A stretch of 64,000 bases of DNA from Schaalia sp. 19OD2882 (GCF_018986735.1 NZ_CP065521.1:1612001-1676000); one strand, 5' to 3'; shown: positions 45,122 through 54,286, counted from the first letter of the stretch. Program-made: numbers and translations. The notes: generated by a model not told the origin, from the letters alone.

Positions 45122-47227
45122 TCAGGACATTTTCCCTTCCCCGTCCAAGTCCTTGCGCAGTCGGCGCAGCGCCTCCAGGACCACCTCGGTGCGGCTGGTC
45201 GGCCACATGGGCGGCAAGGAGGCACGCAGGAAGGAGCCGTAGGACTTCGTGGTCAGGCGTTTGTCCAAGATGGCGACGACCCCACGGTCAGCGGCCGAGC
45301 GGATGAGACGCCCCGCCCCCTGGGCGAGCATCAGTGCCGCATGGGTGAGACTGACTGTCCAAAAGCCGCTCATCCGCCGCTTCTCGGCGTCCTTCGTGCG
45401 GGCACGCACCACGGGACTGTCCGGGTGGGGGAAAGGGATGCGGTCAATGACCACCAGGCGGCAGGCCGGCCCGGGCACGTCGACCCCCTGCCACAGGCCC
45501 AGCGTTCCCACCAGCACCGAGTCGCGCCTGTCACGGAACTGTTGGACCAGGGCAGCCATTCCCTCCTCACCCTGCATGAGGATCTCCAGGTCGGTGTGGG
45601 CACGCAGGTGCTCGGCCCCGGCCTCGGCCCCCTTCCACGAGGAGAAGAGGACCAAGGCTCCCCCTCCACTGACCCGGACCAATTCGACGAGGAGGTCCAG
45701 GGACTGCGGTGTGGGCCCTTGGATGCCGGGTGGGGGCAGGTGCTCGGCGACGTAGAGGATGCCCTGTCGTGCCGGGTCGAAGGGAGTGCCCACGTCGATG
45801 CCCCGCCACGGAACAGCGCAAACCATGAGTCCGCACTCGCGCGCAATCGCATCGAAGGACTCCCCCAGTGCCAGCGTTGCGGAGGTCAGGACCGCCGGGC
45901 GCTCGCCGAGAGCCTGGGTGCCGATGGCAGGTGCGACGTCCAATGGTGCAACGACGAGTTCGAGGGTGCCGACCCCATCCGCCTCGGGCTGTTCGACCCA
46001 GGTGATGGACTGCTCCGTGTCACGGTTCCACGCCTCACCCAAGGCCGCCAACTCGTCCAGGGCGCTGCGGGCCAAGGCCTTGGAGGCCGTGTCGACCTCG
46101 CTGGAGTGGACCTGTCCGAGGGCGTCGCGCACAGCCGCATCCAGGGTCCGTACGGCCGCGTCAAGTGGGTCGGGGCGCTCCTCGAGGAGTCCCGCCGGCA
46201 GGGCCTGTACGGCAAGGACGAGGGCGTCGGAGGCGGCGTCCAGGGTCGAGGTGTCGACCTTGCCGTGGCGTCTGGCGGTGCGGCTCGCCCTCGACAATGA
46301 GACGGCCGACACCGAGACCGACGCCTGCTCACGAACCCGCGAGGCCAATTCGTGGGCCTCGTCGACGATGACCAGGTCGATCTCTCCGAAGAGGTCACCC
46401 TGCCCGGTGGCGGCGATGCCGAGCAATGAGTGGTTGGTGACGACCAGGTCGGCGGCAATGACCTGTTCGCGGGCTGCCTGCGGGAAGCATTCGGCGAAGG
46501 CAGGACACGCCTTGGACAGGCATTCGCGTTTCTGGACGCTCACCTGGCGCCAAGCTCTTTCGGAGGTGCCGGGGACCAGGTCGTCGCGGTCTCCGGTCGC
46601 CGTGGTTGCCGCCCATTCGCGCAGGCGCAGGACCTCCTCGGCCAAGTGGGAGGCGGCCGCCCCTTCACCGCCACGAGCACCACCTGTTCGCACGGGCGAG
46701 CGCCCCGCCCTGGCCGCAGGTGAGGGGGCTCCGAAGAGCCCGGGGGCAGGATCCTCGTCCGGGTAGCCACCGCCAAGTCTGTGCACGCACAGGTAGTTCG
46801 ACCAGCCCTTGAACAGTGCGACCTTCGGACGCCTGCCGCACACCCGGCCCACGGCCTCGACGACCGCAGGGGCGTCCTTGACGAGGATCTGGCGTTGGAG
46901 AGCCAATGTGGCCGTCGACACGAGTGCCCGCGTGTCCCCCAATGCGGCCGCCGTCAGCGCCGGCACCAAGTAGCCCATGGACTTGCCCGTGCCGGTACCG
47001 GCCTGGACCATGAGGTGCTCACCGGAGGCGATGGCCGCGCAGGTCTCGCGCACCATCGTCTCCTGGCCGGCCCTCCTGGTCCCGCCCATGGCGGAGACGA
47101 GGTCGTGCAGGACAGCCAAGCTGGTCGAAGTCAGTTCACCGGCTGCGCCGGCGTCCTCGTCCTCGAAGTCGTCTTGGACCCCTTCGGTCCGCCCATTCCC
47201 GGCAGCGCCCTCGGCCGTCTCACGCAC
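45122..47227 (-). CDS. dinG: DinG-family ATP-dependent helicase
   Basis: A 701-residue XPD-like superfamily 2 helicase. Walker A VQAGTGTGKSMGYLVPALTA, DEAH box IVDEAHELASRV, and four cysteines between them (YLCVHRL, ECLSKACPAFAEC) that should hold a 4Fe-4S cluster. C-terminal motifs LVLFSSWKGAEAGAEHL, LGLWQGVDVPG, VIDRIPFPHPDSP and LAQGAGRLIRSAADRGVVAI. Such enzymes unwind D-loops and R-loops. GTG 47227 overlaps the hflX stop by 8 nt and follows GGGGA; ATG 47257 is an alternative. Much longer readings in this frame run antisense-like through hflX and are not protein. Confidence 0.92.
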   Translation of the reverse strand: MRETAEGAAGNGRTEGVQDDFEDEDAGAAGELTSTSLAVLHDLVSAMGGTRRAGQETMVRETCAAIASGEHLMVQAGTGTGKSMGYLVPALTAAALGDTRALVSTATLALQRQILVKDAPAVVEAVGRVCGRRPKVALFKGWSNYLCVHRLGGGYPDEDPAPGLFGAPSPAARAGRSPVRTGGARGGEGAAASHLAEEVLRLREWAATTATGDRDDLVPGTSERAWRQVSVQKRECLSKACPAFAECFPQAAREQVIAADLVVTNHSLLGIAATGQGDLFGEIDLVIVDEAHELASRVREQASVSVSAVSLSRASRTARRHGKVDTSTLDAASDALVLAVQALPAGLLEERPDPLDAAVRTLDAAVRDALGQVHSSEVDTASKALARSALDELAALGEAWNRDTEQSITWVEQPEADGVGTLELVVAPLDVAPAIGTQALGERPAVLTSATLALGESFDAIARECGLMVCAVPWRGIDVGTPFDPARQGILYVAEHLPPPGIQGPTPQSLDLLVELVRVSGGGALVLFSSWKGAEAGAEHLRAHTDLEILMQGEEGMAALVQQFRDRRDSVLVGTLGLWQGVDVPGPACRLVVIDRIPFPHPDSPVVRARTKDAEKRRMSGFWTVSLTHAALMLAQGAGRLIRSAADRGVVAILDKRLTTKSYGSFLRASLPPMWPTSRTEVVLEALRRLRKDLDGEGKMS

Positions 47228-48776
47228 CGGCGTCCCCGAGGACCGACTCGCTGACATCGGCCTGGTCGAGGCGCGCCGCCAAGGCAGGGTCCACCCGTGC
47301 CACCAGGCGGGTCCCGGCGGCCACGTACTCCTCCGAATCGACCTCGCCCTCCTCGTGGACCTGGTGGACCAGGTCCCCGCGCGAGTAGGGCACGACCACG
47401 TCGACAGCAACCCGGGGTCTGGGCAGCATGTCCTGCAGGCGCAGGCGGAGCTCGTCGACGCCCTGGCCCGTCCAGGCGGAGGCGACCACCGAATCCGGCA
47501 GAGTCGAGCGCAGCAACGCCAGTTGTTCAGGGGCGGCCAGGTCTGCCTTGTTGAGGACGATGAGCTCGGGGATGTCGCGGGCACCGTCGATGGTGTCCAG
47601 GACGGCGTGCACGGCGGCCACTTGACCGGCCGGATCCGGGTGGGCGGCATCGACCACGTGCAAGATGACGTCGGCCTCGGCAACCTCCTCCAAGGTCGAA
47701 CGGAAGGCCTCGACCAGCTGGGTCGGCAGGTTCCTGACGAAACCGACGGTGTCCGTGAGCGTGAAGACGCGGCCATCGGGCGTCGTCGAACGGCGAACCG
47801 TCGGGTCCAGGGTGGCGAAGAGGGCGTTTTCGACAAGGACGTCGGCACCAGTGATCCGATTGAGCAGAGTGGACTTGCCGGCATTGGTGTATCCGGCGAT
47901 GGCCACCGAAGGAACTCCCCCACGCCTGCGCGAGGCACGCTGGGTGCGCCGGGACGGCTCCATGTCGCGGATCTGTGCGCGAAGGCGAGCCATGCGCGTG
48001 CGGATGCGGCGCCGATCCAATTCGATCTTCGTCTCACCTGGCCCACGCGAGCCGATGCCCTCGCCGCTGGCCACACGGCCACCCGCCTGGCGGGACATGG
48101 ATTCGCCCCAACCTCGAAGGCGCGGCAGCAGGTACTCCAACTGGGCCAGTTCCACCTGGGCCTTGCCTTCACGGGACTTGGCGTGCTGGGCGAAGATGTC
48201 GAGGATCAGCGCAGTACGGTCGACCACCTTGACCTTGACGACGTCCTCCAAGCCGCGGCGCTGGCTGGGAGCCAGTTCTGAGTCGACGATGACCGTGTCC
48301 GCGCCGTTGGCCGCGACCAGTTCCGCGAGTTCCCTGGCCTTGCCGGAGCCGAGGAATGTCGCCGGGTCGGGGTTTGCCCTCTTCTGGATGATGCCGTCGA
48401 GCACTTCCGAGCCGGCGGTCTCCGCCAGGGCGGCCAGTTCGCGCAGGGAAACCTCTGCCTCTTCCTCGGTGCCCGTTGTGCGCAAGCCCACCAGGACGAC
48501 CTTTTCGAGTCGGATCTGGCGATACTCGACCTCGGAGACGTCTTCGAGTTCCGTTGACAGGCCATGGACGCGTCTGGTGCCCGATCGCGCCTCGCGTTCG
48601 AGGGCTCCGGCGTCGCCTCGCGTGTCCTGCCCTTCGGTCGAGGCCAGGGCGGTGCCCCGTCTGGCCAGGATGCGTGCCACCACGTCCTCGACCCTGCGGG
48701 TCTCTTCTCCGGAGGGCACGCGGTCGGGTGCGTCCTCGTACCCGCGGGGCACGGCCCCGCCCTCATCCACTGTCAC
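47220..48776 (-). CDS. hflX: Ribosome-associated GTPase HflX
   Basis: A 518-residue GTPase that rescues stalled or stress-dimerised ribosomes. N-terminal HflX domain (NPDPATFLGSGKARELAELV, DTVIVDSELAPSQRRGLEDV) and GESMSRQAGGRVASGEGIGS followed by RGPGETKIE. The GTPase signals are GYTNAGKSTLLNRI (G1), LDPTVRR (G2 region), DTVGFVRNLPTQLVEAF (G3) and LNKADL (G4). In mycobacteria and Streptomyces HflX affects macrolide tolerance; not tested here. The GTG at 48776 lies behind GAGGGGGA. Confidence 0.95.
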   Translation of the reverse strand: MTVDEGGAVPRGYEDAPDRVPSGEETRRVEDVVARILARRGTALASTEGQDTRGDAGALEREARSGTRRVHGLSTELEDVSEVEYRQIRLEKVVLVGLRTTGTEEEAEVSLRELAALAETAGSEVLDGIIQKRANPDPATFLGSGKARELAELVAANGADTVIVDSELAPSQRRGLEDVVKVKVVDRTALILDIFAQHAKSREGKAQVELAQLEYLLPRLRGWGESMSRQAGGRVASGEGIGSRGPGETKIELDRRRIRTRMARLRAQIRDMEPSRRTQRASRRRGGVPSVAIAGYTNAGKSTLLNRITGADVLVENALFATLDPTVRRSTTPDGRVFTLTDTVGFVRNLPTQLVEAFRSTLEEVAEADVILHVVDAAHPDPAGQVAAVHAVLDTIDGARDIPELIVLNKADLAAPEQLALLRSTLPDSVVASAWTGQGVDELRLRLQDMLPRPRVAVDVVVPYSRGDLVHQVHEEGEVDSEEYVAAGTRLVARVDPALAARLDQADVSESVLGDAGA

Positions 48777-48881
48777 ATCTCCCCCTCACGCACCTCCTGC
48801 GGCCGGTCGGCCGCCCGGGTCCCTTGGACCTGCCGTCCAAGTCTTGCACGAGGCACTCACGTCTTCGCCCGTGGCACACTT

Positions 48882-48956
48882 CCTCCCCCGCGCCGCCCGC
48901 TCCGACTTTCCCCCGCGCCGCCCGCTCCGACTTTCCCCCGCGCCGCCGGCTCCCCC
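48882..48956. repeat. Three tandem 25-bp repeats in the hflX/methyltransferase gap
   Basis: Units at 48882-48906, 48907-48931 and 48932-48956. The second is the reference (TTTCCCCCGCGCCG...CTCCGAC); the first differs at its first bases and the third at its last bases. The third abuts the -10 element of the methyltransferase gene, so the array occupies the -35 region. Confidence 0.85.
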
Positions 48957-48962
48957 TAACCT
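48957..48962 (+). promoter_or_regulatory. -10 element TAACCT (leaderless)
   Basis: TAACCT ends 7 nt before ATG 48970. The GGAGG that follows is only 1 nt from the ATG, too close for normal ribosome binding. Confidence 0.45.
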
Positions 48963-48969
48963 TGGAGGC

Positions 48970-49590
48970 ATGGAGCAGCAGTACTTCACCGACCAGCCAG
49001 CCGCCACCGAGGCCGAACTGCGCCGCTTGCACGTGAGCGTGCGCGGCTTCGAGGTGGAGATGTGGGTCTCCGACAAGGTCTTCTCCGGCTCACGGCTGGA
49101 CCTGGGCACCCGCCAGCTGCTCGCCGAGGCACCCGCTCTGCCGGGGTCCGGCACCTTCCTGGACTTGGGCTGCGGATGGGGCCCGGTGGCGGTGGCCATG
49201 GCCCTGGAATCCCCTGGGGCCACCGTTTGGGCGGTGGATGTCAACACGCGCGCCCTGGAGCTCACGCGCCGAAATGCGGTGCACAACGAGACCTCCAATG
49301 TCGTGCCGATGGCCGCTGACCAGGCCTTGACACGTGCGCGTGCCGAGGGGGTGCGTTTCGACGCGATCTGGTCCAACCCGCCGGTAAGGATCGGCAAGGA
49401 GGCGATGCACGTGATGCTCACCTCGTGGTTGGACCTTCTCAGTGATCAGGGTGTTGCGCACTTGGTGGTCCAGAGGAACATGGGCGCGGATTCGCTCACG
49501 GCGTGGCTTTGTGAACGGGGCTATCGTGCGGGAAAGATCGCCTCGAAGAAGGGCTACCGGATCATCGAGGTCCACCCCCGTTCTTCGTGA
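48970..49590 (+). CDS. RsmC-like class I methyltransferase
   Basis: A 206-residue SAM-dependent methyltransferase of the small-methylase (MTS) group. SAM loop FLDLGCGWGPVAVAMAL, acidic loop VWAVDVNTRALELTRRNA, and the amide-binding NPP motif in FDAIWSNPPVRIGKEA, which in this group marks enzymes modifying rRNA or DNA bases. Probably a guanine-N2 rRNA methyltransferase; the target is inference. C-terminal KIASKKGYRIIEVHP is typical. Its TGA stop is part of the first 21-bp repeat unit that begins the island at 49586. Confidence 0.88.
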   Translation: MEQQYFTDQPAATEAELRRLHVSVRGFEVEMWVSDKVFSGSRLDLGTRQLLAEAPALPGSGTFLDLGCGWGPVAVAMALESPGATVWAVDVNTRALELTRRNAVHNETSNVVPMAADQALTRARAEGVRFDAIWSNPPVRIGKEAMHVMLTSWLDLLSDQGVAHLVVQRNMGADSLTAWLCERGYRAGKIASKKGYRIIEVHPRSS

Positions 49591-49648
49591 GATTCGGCGG
49601 TCGGTCCGTGAGATTCGGCGGTCGGTCGGTGAGTTTCGTTCGTCATTG
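49586..49648 (+). repeat. Three 21-bp tandem repeats, left array
   Basis: Units at 49586-49606, 49607-49627 (both identical, starting CGTGAGATTCGGCGGTC) and 49628-49648 (diverged, starting GGTGAGTTTCG). Bases 3-5 of the first unit are the TGA stop of the methyltransferase gene. An inverted counterpart lies at 50404-50466. Confidence 0.85.
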
Positions 49649-49867
49649 GTTGTGTGGCGGGTTTTGGGTGGGAGTGTTCGGGGGCGAGGGCGGGGCCGCG
49701 TGAAGGGTGGGGCGGCGGATTCGAGGGCGGTTTGGGGTTGGGCAGTCTGGATGGTTTTGGTGCGTTGGGGGAGGGTGTGAGCAGTGAATCCATCGACTCC
49801 AGCTGAGGACGAATTGGAGTTCCCGTCCGAGGGGCCGTCGTTCGCCCGCGCTTGCCAAAGAGGCGCA
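49649..49867. other. Non-coding part of the repeat-bounded island
   Basis: No gene is supported here. The left part is G/T-rich on the plus strand and every frame is short or compositionally unlike protein. It lies downstream of the broken lipoprotein on the minus strand and may hold its lost C-terminal half, but no homology could be recognised by eye. Confidence 0.5.
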
Positions 49868-50300
49868 CTACTCGCATGAGGAATTCATGACGGTTTTCAT
49901 TGCTGAGGCCTCGCCGGTGACCCATGCGCAGGCATGGGCATGTCCGGTGTACTTGGCTGCCGCTTCTGCGTCTCCAACCGTCCAATTCTTCGTGACGGCG
50001 TGGGGCGCGGTCGGCTTCTCAAGGTCCGGGTCCACGGGCCGAACCAGCTTCCCATCCGGGCCCACCACATACCCACCGGAGATGACGACACCTGCAAACC
50101 GGGCAAACTGTTGGAAGGCCGGGCTCGAAGAGCCTGCGTCGACAGAGTGCTCGGACCTGCCCAGAATCAGGGGCCCCGCCCTCGTCATTGCTGGAAGAAC
50201 ATGCGCTCACCAGCCCCAATGAGCCAAACACGCTCCCCGCAACAAGGCACGCAAACGCACACCTGCACGCGTCCCACCACGAACCACCACCGAGCCTCAC
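49868..50300 (-). pseudogene. Frameshifted and truncated DUF6318-like lipoprotein
   Basis: From GTG 50300 one frame gives a clear lipoprotein signal: FACLVAGSVFGSLGLVSACS with lipobox LVSAC. A second frame then carries ISGGYVVGPDGKLVRPVDPD and NWTVGDAEAAAKYTGHAHAC, matching SGGYVVGPNGYLLQPEDPDM and EPSVEGAEAFIRYYLDLLAY of the intact lipoprotein at 1060. The frame change falls at about 50140-50190. A stop follows MNSSCE at the place of the CKFC pair, so the C-terminal half is missing. It is the third DUF6318 copy in the window and is clearly inactive. Confidence 0.75.
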
Positions 50301-50403
50301 GCGCCAGGCGCTTCAGGAACCAAAGGGAAACCGATCGGGCCCAACCAAAGCCCCACCTCGACAGCAGGACACCATCGCCCACACCAAGAGAGACCACCCC
50401 CGA

Positions 50404-50466
50404 CCACGACAGACGAACCTCACGGAACCACCGACGAATCTCGCGGAAGGACCGACGAATCTCACG
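50404..50466 (-). repeat. Three 21-bp tandem repeats, right array (inverted)
   Basis: On the minus strand the units run 50466-50446, 50445-50425 and 50424-50404, each beginning CG(T/C)GAG(A/G)TTCGTC. Bases 3-5 of the first unit are the TGA stop of miaA, mirroring the left array at the methyltransferase stop. Confidence 0.85.
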
Positions 50467-51484
50467 GGGAGGAGGTGCCGACTTGGCATCGGAGTGCTTC
50501 GACCTGGCGTTGGACTGCTTTGATGGCGCTGGCAAGCAGCTGCCGGGGCCCGGCGGCCGGTAGCCAGACGACCCGAGGGTCGGGCCGCAACCACTTGAGC
50601 TGCCTGCGAACCAGTTGGCGAGTGGCCAATGAGACCGCATCAACGGCCTCGTCCGGAGTCATCTCCCCGTCGAGCACCGCAAGCGCCTGCGCGTAACCGG
50701 TTGCCTTGGACGCGGTGCGCCCCGCACGAAGTCCCACGGCCTCCAAGGCCCGGACCTCCTCGACCAGCCCCTGGTCGAACATGGCGTGGGTGCGCACCTC
50801 GATCCGCTGGTCGACCTCCTGGCGACTCCTGTCCACGCCGATCATGAGCGCCGGCCGGTGGAAGACGTGACGAGGCATCTGCGAGGAGTACGGGCGTCCG
50901 GTCAGGCTGATGACCTCCAGGGCGCGCACGATCCGGCGAGTGTTTCTCGCATCGATGCGCCCAGCCGAGACCGGGTCCAACTCTTCCAGGCGTGCATGCA
51001 GCCGCTGCACGCCCCCAACCGACACCGCCTCTGCCTCGAGGCGCGCACGCACTTCGGGATCGGTGCCAGGAAAGTCGATGACGTCCAGCAGTGCGCGCTG
51101 GTAGAGACCCGAGCCTCCAGCCACCACGGCCACTCCCCCACGCCGGTGGATCGCGGCCACATCCGCGCGCGCCTCACACTGGTAGCGGGCCGCCGAAGGC
51201 TCTTCGGTGACCTCAAGGGTGTCGATCTGGTGGTGGGCAATGCCTCGCCTCTCCTCGACGGGCGTCTTCGCAGTGCCGATGTCCATGCCCCGGTAGAACT
51301 GCATGGAGTCCGCCGACACCAGCTCCCCCGGGCCCGTGGCGCCCAGCACCTGCGGGAGCGCCTCGGCAAGGTCCAACGCCAGGTCCGACTTTCCCGAGGC
51401 CGTCGGCCCCACGACTGCGACGACAAGGTCACCCGGTCGCGCGAGGGCCAAGTCGGGTCTCGGCTGGTCGGTCATGGGTTCCAC
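50462..51484 (-). CDS. miaA: tRNA dimethylallyltransferase
   Basis: A 340-residue enzyme that prenylates A37 of tRNAs reading UNN codons; MiaB then adds the methylthio group. P-loop VVGPTASGKSDLALDLA, VSADSMQFYRGMDIGTAK, HHQIDTLEVTEEPSAARYQ, VVAGGSGLYQRALLDVIDFP, and DARNTRRIVRALEV. TAAAAT ends 6 nt before GTG 51484, indicating a leaderless start there; ATG 51475 with AGGTGG upstream is the alternative. Confidence 0.95.
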   Translation of the reverse strand: MEPMTDQPRPDLALARPGDLVVAVVGPTASGKSDLALDLAEALPQVLGATGPGELVSADSMQFYRGMDIGTAKTPVEERRGIAHHQIDTLEVTEEPSAARYQCEARADVAAIHRRGGVAVVAGGSGLYQRALLDVIDFPGTDPEVRARLEAEAVSVGGVQRLHARLEELDPVSAGRIDARNTRRIVRALEVISLTGRPYSSQMPRHVFHRPALMIGVDRSRQEVDQRIEVRTHAMFDQGLVEEVRALEAVGLRAGRTASKATGYAQALAVLDGEMTPDEAVDAVSLATRQLVRRQLKWLRPDPRVVWLPAAGPRQLLASAIKAVQRQVEALRCQVGTSSP

Positions 51485-51490
51485 CTGCTC

Positions 51491-51496
51491 ATTTTA
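51491..51496 (-). promoter_or_regulatory. miaA -10 element TAAAAT
   Basis: TAAAAT lies in the 38-nt gap after miaB. It is followed by six bases and GTG 51484. Confidence 0.45.
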
Positions 51497-51522
51497 CGAG
51501 GGCGGGAGGGCCTGCCGACAGG

Positions 51523-53070
51523 TCAGCGGCCGCCCACGCGAAGGGTGGGGATTCCCAGTTGGACCCGGGAATCCGCGGCCTCTTCCTCGGCGCGGTGGCG
51601 CGCCTGCCAGGCGTCGCCCGCACGCGTGCGCCGCACCTCGAAGAGACCACCGGTCAGGGCGGAGTCGGCAATGAGGTGGTGGGGCGCCCCGTGGGTGACC
51701 CTCGCGCGAACCATGTCTCCGGGACGAGGACGCCCGCCCTCGTTCGTGCCCCCGTCAACGCCCTCGGGCAGGGCCACATGAACCAGGCGGTTGTCGCGGG
51801 CTCGCCCGGAAATGCGAGCGGTCGCCCCGTCCTTGCGTCCCTCACCCTCACCGATGAGCACCTCGACCTCGGTTCCGGCCAGTTTCGCATTGTCCTCTTC
51901 GCAGATGCTCTCTTGCACGGCGACCAGGCGCTTGTAGCGCTCCAACGCCACCTCGGCGGGCACCTGGTCGGTGCGGTCGGCGGCCGGCGTGCCGGGGCGG
52001 GGTGAGTACAGGAAGGTGAAGGCACTGGCGAAACGCGCCTCGCGCACCACCTCGAGGGTCTGGGCGAAGTCCTCTTCACTCTCCCCCGGGAAGCCGACGA
52101 TGATGTCGGTGGAGATGGCCGCCTCAGGTATTGCCTCGCGTACGCGTGAGAGGATGCCCATGAATCTCTCGCGTCGGTAGGAGCGGCGCATCTGACGGAG
52201 CACCGCGTCCGAACCCGACTGGAGGGGCATGTGCAGGCTCGGCATGACTGTGGGAGTCTCGGCCATGGCGGCGATGACGTCGTTGGTGAAAGCTGCCGGG
52301 TGCGGGCTGGTGAAGCGTACGCGCTCCAGCCCCTCGACCGCGCCGACCGCGCGAAGGAGTTTGGCGAAGGCGCCGCGTTCGCCGAAACCGACCCCGTAGG
52401 AGTTGACGTTCTGCCCCAGCAGCGTCACTTCGATGGCGCCTTGGGCGGCTACGGCCTGGACCTCGGACAGGATCTCTCCCGGACGGCGGTCTCGTTCCTT
52501 TCCTCGCAGGTGGGGGACGATGCAGAAGGTGCAGGTGTTGTTGCAGCCCACGGAAATGGACACCCACGCGGCGTAGGCGCTCTCGCGGTGGGTGGGCAGG
52601 GTGGAGGGAAAGACTTTGAGAGCTTCCTCGATCTCGACGGCGGCGGCCCGGTTGTGTTCGGCGCGGCGCAGCAGGGCCGGCAGGACGTCGATGTTGTGGG
52701 TGCCGAAGACTGCGTCGACCCACGGGGCCTTTTCCACGATGCCGTCGCGCATCTGCTGGGCCAAGCACCCTCCCACGGCGATCTGCATCCCGGGGCGCGC
52801 CCGTTTGACGGAGGCGAGTTGTCCAAGGTTGCCGAAGAGGCGTGTGGCGGCGTTCTCGCGTACGGAACAGGTGTTGATGACGACGACGTCGGCCCCCATG
52901 TCGCCGGCGTCGGTGGCGCGCGCGGCCGCTTGTGGCACCAGATGGACGGGTACCAGTCCGGCTGCGTCCAGCAGTCCGGCGATCCGTTCGGAGTCGTGTT
53001 CATTCATCTGGCAGCCCAAGGTGCGTACGGCGTAGGTGCGCGGGGCGGCGGTCATTTCGAGGCTCATCAC
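51523..53070 (-). CDS. miaB: tRNA-2-methylthio-N6-dimethylallyladenosine synthase
   Basis: A 515-residue radical-SAM methylthiotransferase. The N-terminal UPF0004 domain provides three cluster cysteines ([49 protein letters not shown]). The radical-SAM triad is in [19 protein letters not shown], followed by [12 protein letters not shown] and the TRAM domain near the C-terminus. TAGACT ends 5 nt before GTG 53070 and 8 nt before ATG 53067; either may be the start of a leaderless mRNA. Confidence 0.95.
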   Translation of the reverse strand: MMSLEMTAAPRTYAVRTLGCQMNEHDSERIAGLLDAAGLVPVHLVPQAAARATDAGDMGADVVVINTCSVRENAATRLFGNLGQLASVKRARPGMQIAVGGCLAQQMRDGIVEKAPWVDAVFGTHNIDVLPALLRRAEHNRAAAVEIEEALKVFPSTLPTHRESAYAAWVSISVGCNNTCTFCIVPHLRGKERDRRPGEILSEVQAVAAQGAIEVTLLGQNVNSYGVGFGERGAFAKLLRAVGAVEGLERVRFTSPHPAAFTNDVIAAMAETPTVMPSLHMPLQSGSDAVLRQMRRSYRRERFMGILSRVREAIPEAAISTDIIVGFPGESEEDFAQTLEVVREARFASAFTFLYSPRPGTPAADRTDQVPAEVALERYKRLVAVQESICEEDNAKLAGTEVEVLIGEGEGRKDGATARISGRARDNRLVHVALPEGVDGGTNEGGRPRPGDMVRARVTHGAPHHLIADSALTGGLFEVRRTRAGDAWQARHRAEEEAADSRVQLGIPTLRVGGR

Positions 53071-53075
53071 GGGTG

Positions 53076-53081
53076 AGTCTA
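53076..53081 (-). promoter_or_regulatory. miaB -10 element TAGACT
   Basis: TAGACT ends 5 nt before GTG 53070. No ribosome binding site lies between. Confidence 0.4.
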
Positions 53082-53158
53082 GTGGGCGCCTTGGTCCGTC
53101 CGGTCTCGGCGGGGACGAGGGCGTGGCAGGTGTTCCCCACCTCACGGGTGGGGTGCGT

Positions 53159-53677
53159 TCAGCTGCCCGCGCCGAAGAGGCGCTTGTACCACGGAACCTT
53201 CACCGGGGTTGGTGGGGCCGAGAACTGGCCTGCGACGGCGAGCCCCAAATCCACGGGCAGCGGGTCCATGCGTGCGGCCTCGGGTGTCCACTCACGCCAT
53301 GCGCGCTGGATCAAGCGCCCGGGGTTAGGCACTGCGTGGACGTCACGGAGGGTGCGCACGAGACGCTGGGCGGTGGCTCGTGCATCCTGTGCGGACACCG
53401 GTGCGGCGATCGGGGACTCCCAGTTGATGCCCTGAGCTGCTTCGGGCGGGGTCCAGCCGAGTTCGGCCAATTGGATGCGCTGGTCCTCGGTGATCTGACG
53501 GGAGACGTCGAGGAACTGGTCCGACACTGCTTCAACGATCACCTTTTCCGCTTCGAAGGCCATCTGGACGTAGACGTCCGGGCGTTCAATGTCGGACAGG
53601 ATCAGGTAGCTTCCGGGCAGTGCTTCCACGATGAAGGGGGTCAGGCGCGCCGAAAGGTCTTCCCATGTGGTGTCCAT
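53159..53677 (-). CDS. DUF3000 family protein
   Basis: A 172-residue soluble protein, mainly helical at the N-terminus ([20 protein letters not shown]), with [26 protein letters not shown]-like [20 protein letters not shown], and a conserved C-terminal [18 protein letters not shown]. This order matches the actinobacterial DUF3000 family, function unknown. The start is the ATG at 53677, 6 nt behind TAGGCT, which itself contains the cinA stop codon. Confidence 0.75.
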   Translation of the reverse strand: MDTTWEDLSARLTPFIVEALPGSYLILSDIERPDVYVQMAFEAEKVIVEAVSDQFLDVSRQITEDQRIQLAELGWTPPEAAQGINWESPIAAPVSAQDARATAQRLVRTLRDVHAVPNPGRLIQRAWREWTPEAARMDPLPVDLGLAVAGQFSAPPTPVKVPWYKRLFGAGS

Positions 53678-53683
53678 GTGTGG

Positions 53684-53689
53684 AGCCTA
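53684..53689 (-). promoter_or_regulatory. -10 element TAGGCT overlapping the cinA stop
   Basis: The cinA TAG is the first half of TAGGCT, which ends 6 nt before the ATG of the DUF3000 gene. Confidence 0.45.
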
Positions 53690-54286
53690 CTCGAACTCTT
53701 GGAGGACTTCGTGTCGACCATGTGCTGCCATCTCGGTCGACACACCCTGGTCGAAGGCGCCAAGGGCATTGGCCAACAGGTGCAGTGCCGCATCGACACT
53801 CCCTTCACGCACGCGATTGCGATCCCCGGACAGGTGCAGTTCCCGGTGGTCCCAGCCGTCTTTCCACACGAGGGCCACATGGACGGTTCCGGCAGGATGG
53901 CCATCGGCTGGTCCCGGGCCGGCGACCCCTGTGGTGGCCAGTGCGAGGTCAGCTCCCGTGAGTCTGCGGGCGCCCCGCGCCATGGCGAGACACACCTCGC
54001 GGTCGACTGGACCGCGACGGGCGAGGAGATGCTCTTCGACTCCCAGCAAAGTGGCCTTCAGGTCGGTGGCGTAACAGCAGATTCCTCCCCGTAGGACTGC
54101 CGAGGCACCGGGCACGTCGACCAGGCGCGCGCACAGGGCCCCGCCAGTGAGGGACTCGGCGGTGGCCACGCTCATGCCGAGGGCGGCCAATCGCGCGATG
54201 AGCGAGGCCGGGTCCGGCCTGTCGGCCTGTTCCATGGGCTCCAGCGGCTCCGCCTGCTCGTGGTCACCACGCGCGTCCCGGCTCAT
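53687..54286 (-). CDS. cinA: CinA-family nicotinamide-nucleotide amidohydrolase
   Basis: A 199-residue protein equal to the C-terminal CinA domain (PncC): LGMSVATAESLTGGALCARLVDVPGASAVLRGG, CCYATDLKATLLGV, LATTGVAGPGPADGHPAGTV. It deamidates NMN to nicotinate mononucleotide in characterised homologues. The N-terminal MoeA-like half of long CinA proteins is absent. The ATG overlaps the recX stop as ATGA, within the recA-recX transcript as in many Gram-positives. Confidence 0.9.
   Translation of the reverse strand: MSRDARGDHEQAEPLEPMEQADRPDPASLIARLAALGMSVATAESLTGGALCARLVDVPGASAVLRGGICCYATDLKATLLGVEEHLLARRGPVDREVCLAMARGARRLTGADLALATTGVAGPGPADGHPAGTVHVALVWKDGWDHRELHLSGDRNRVREGSVDAALHLLANALGAFDQGVSTEMAAHGRHEVLQEFE

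Noticed and set aside
47224..48172. Possible N-terminal extension making DinG over 1000 residues
   Set aside because: The extra frame runs through the hflX coding sequence and is Arg/Ser/Pro-rich; helicase homology begins after GTG 47227.
48882..48956. CRISPR or minisatellite within a gene
   Set aside because: Units touch each other without spacers, and the stretch is not inside a supported coding sequence on either strand.
49586..50466. CRISPR array
   Set aside because: The 21-bp units are directly adjacent without unique spacers, occur only three per side, and no cas genes are nearby.
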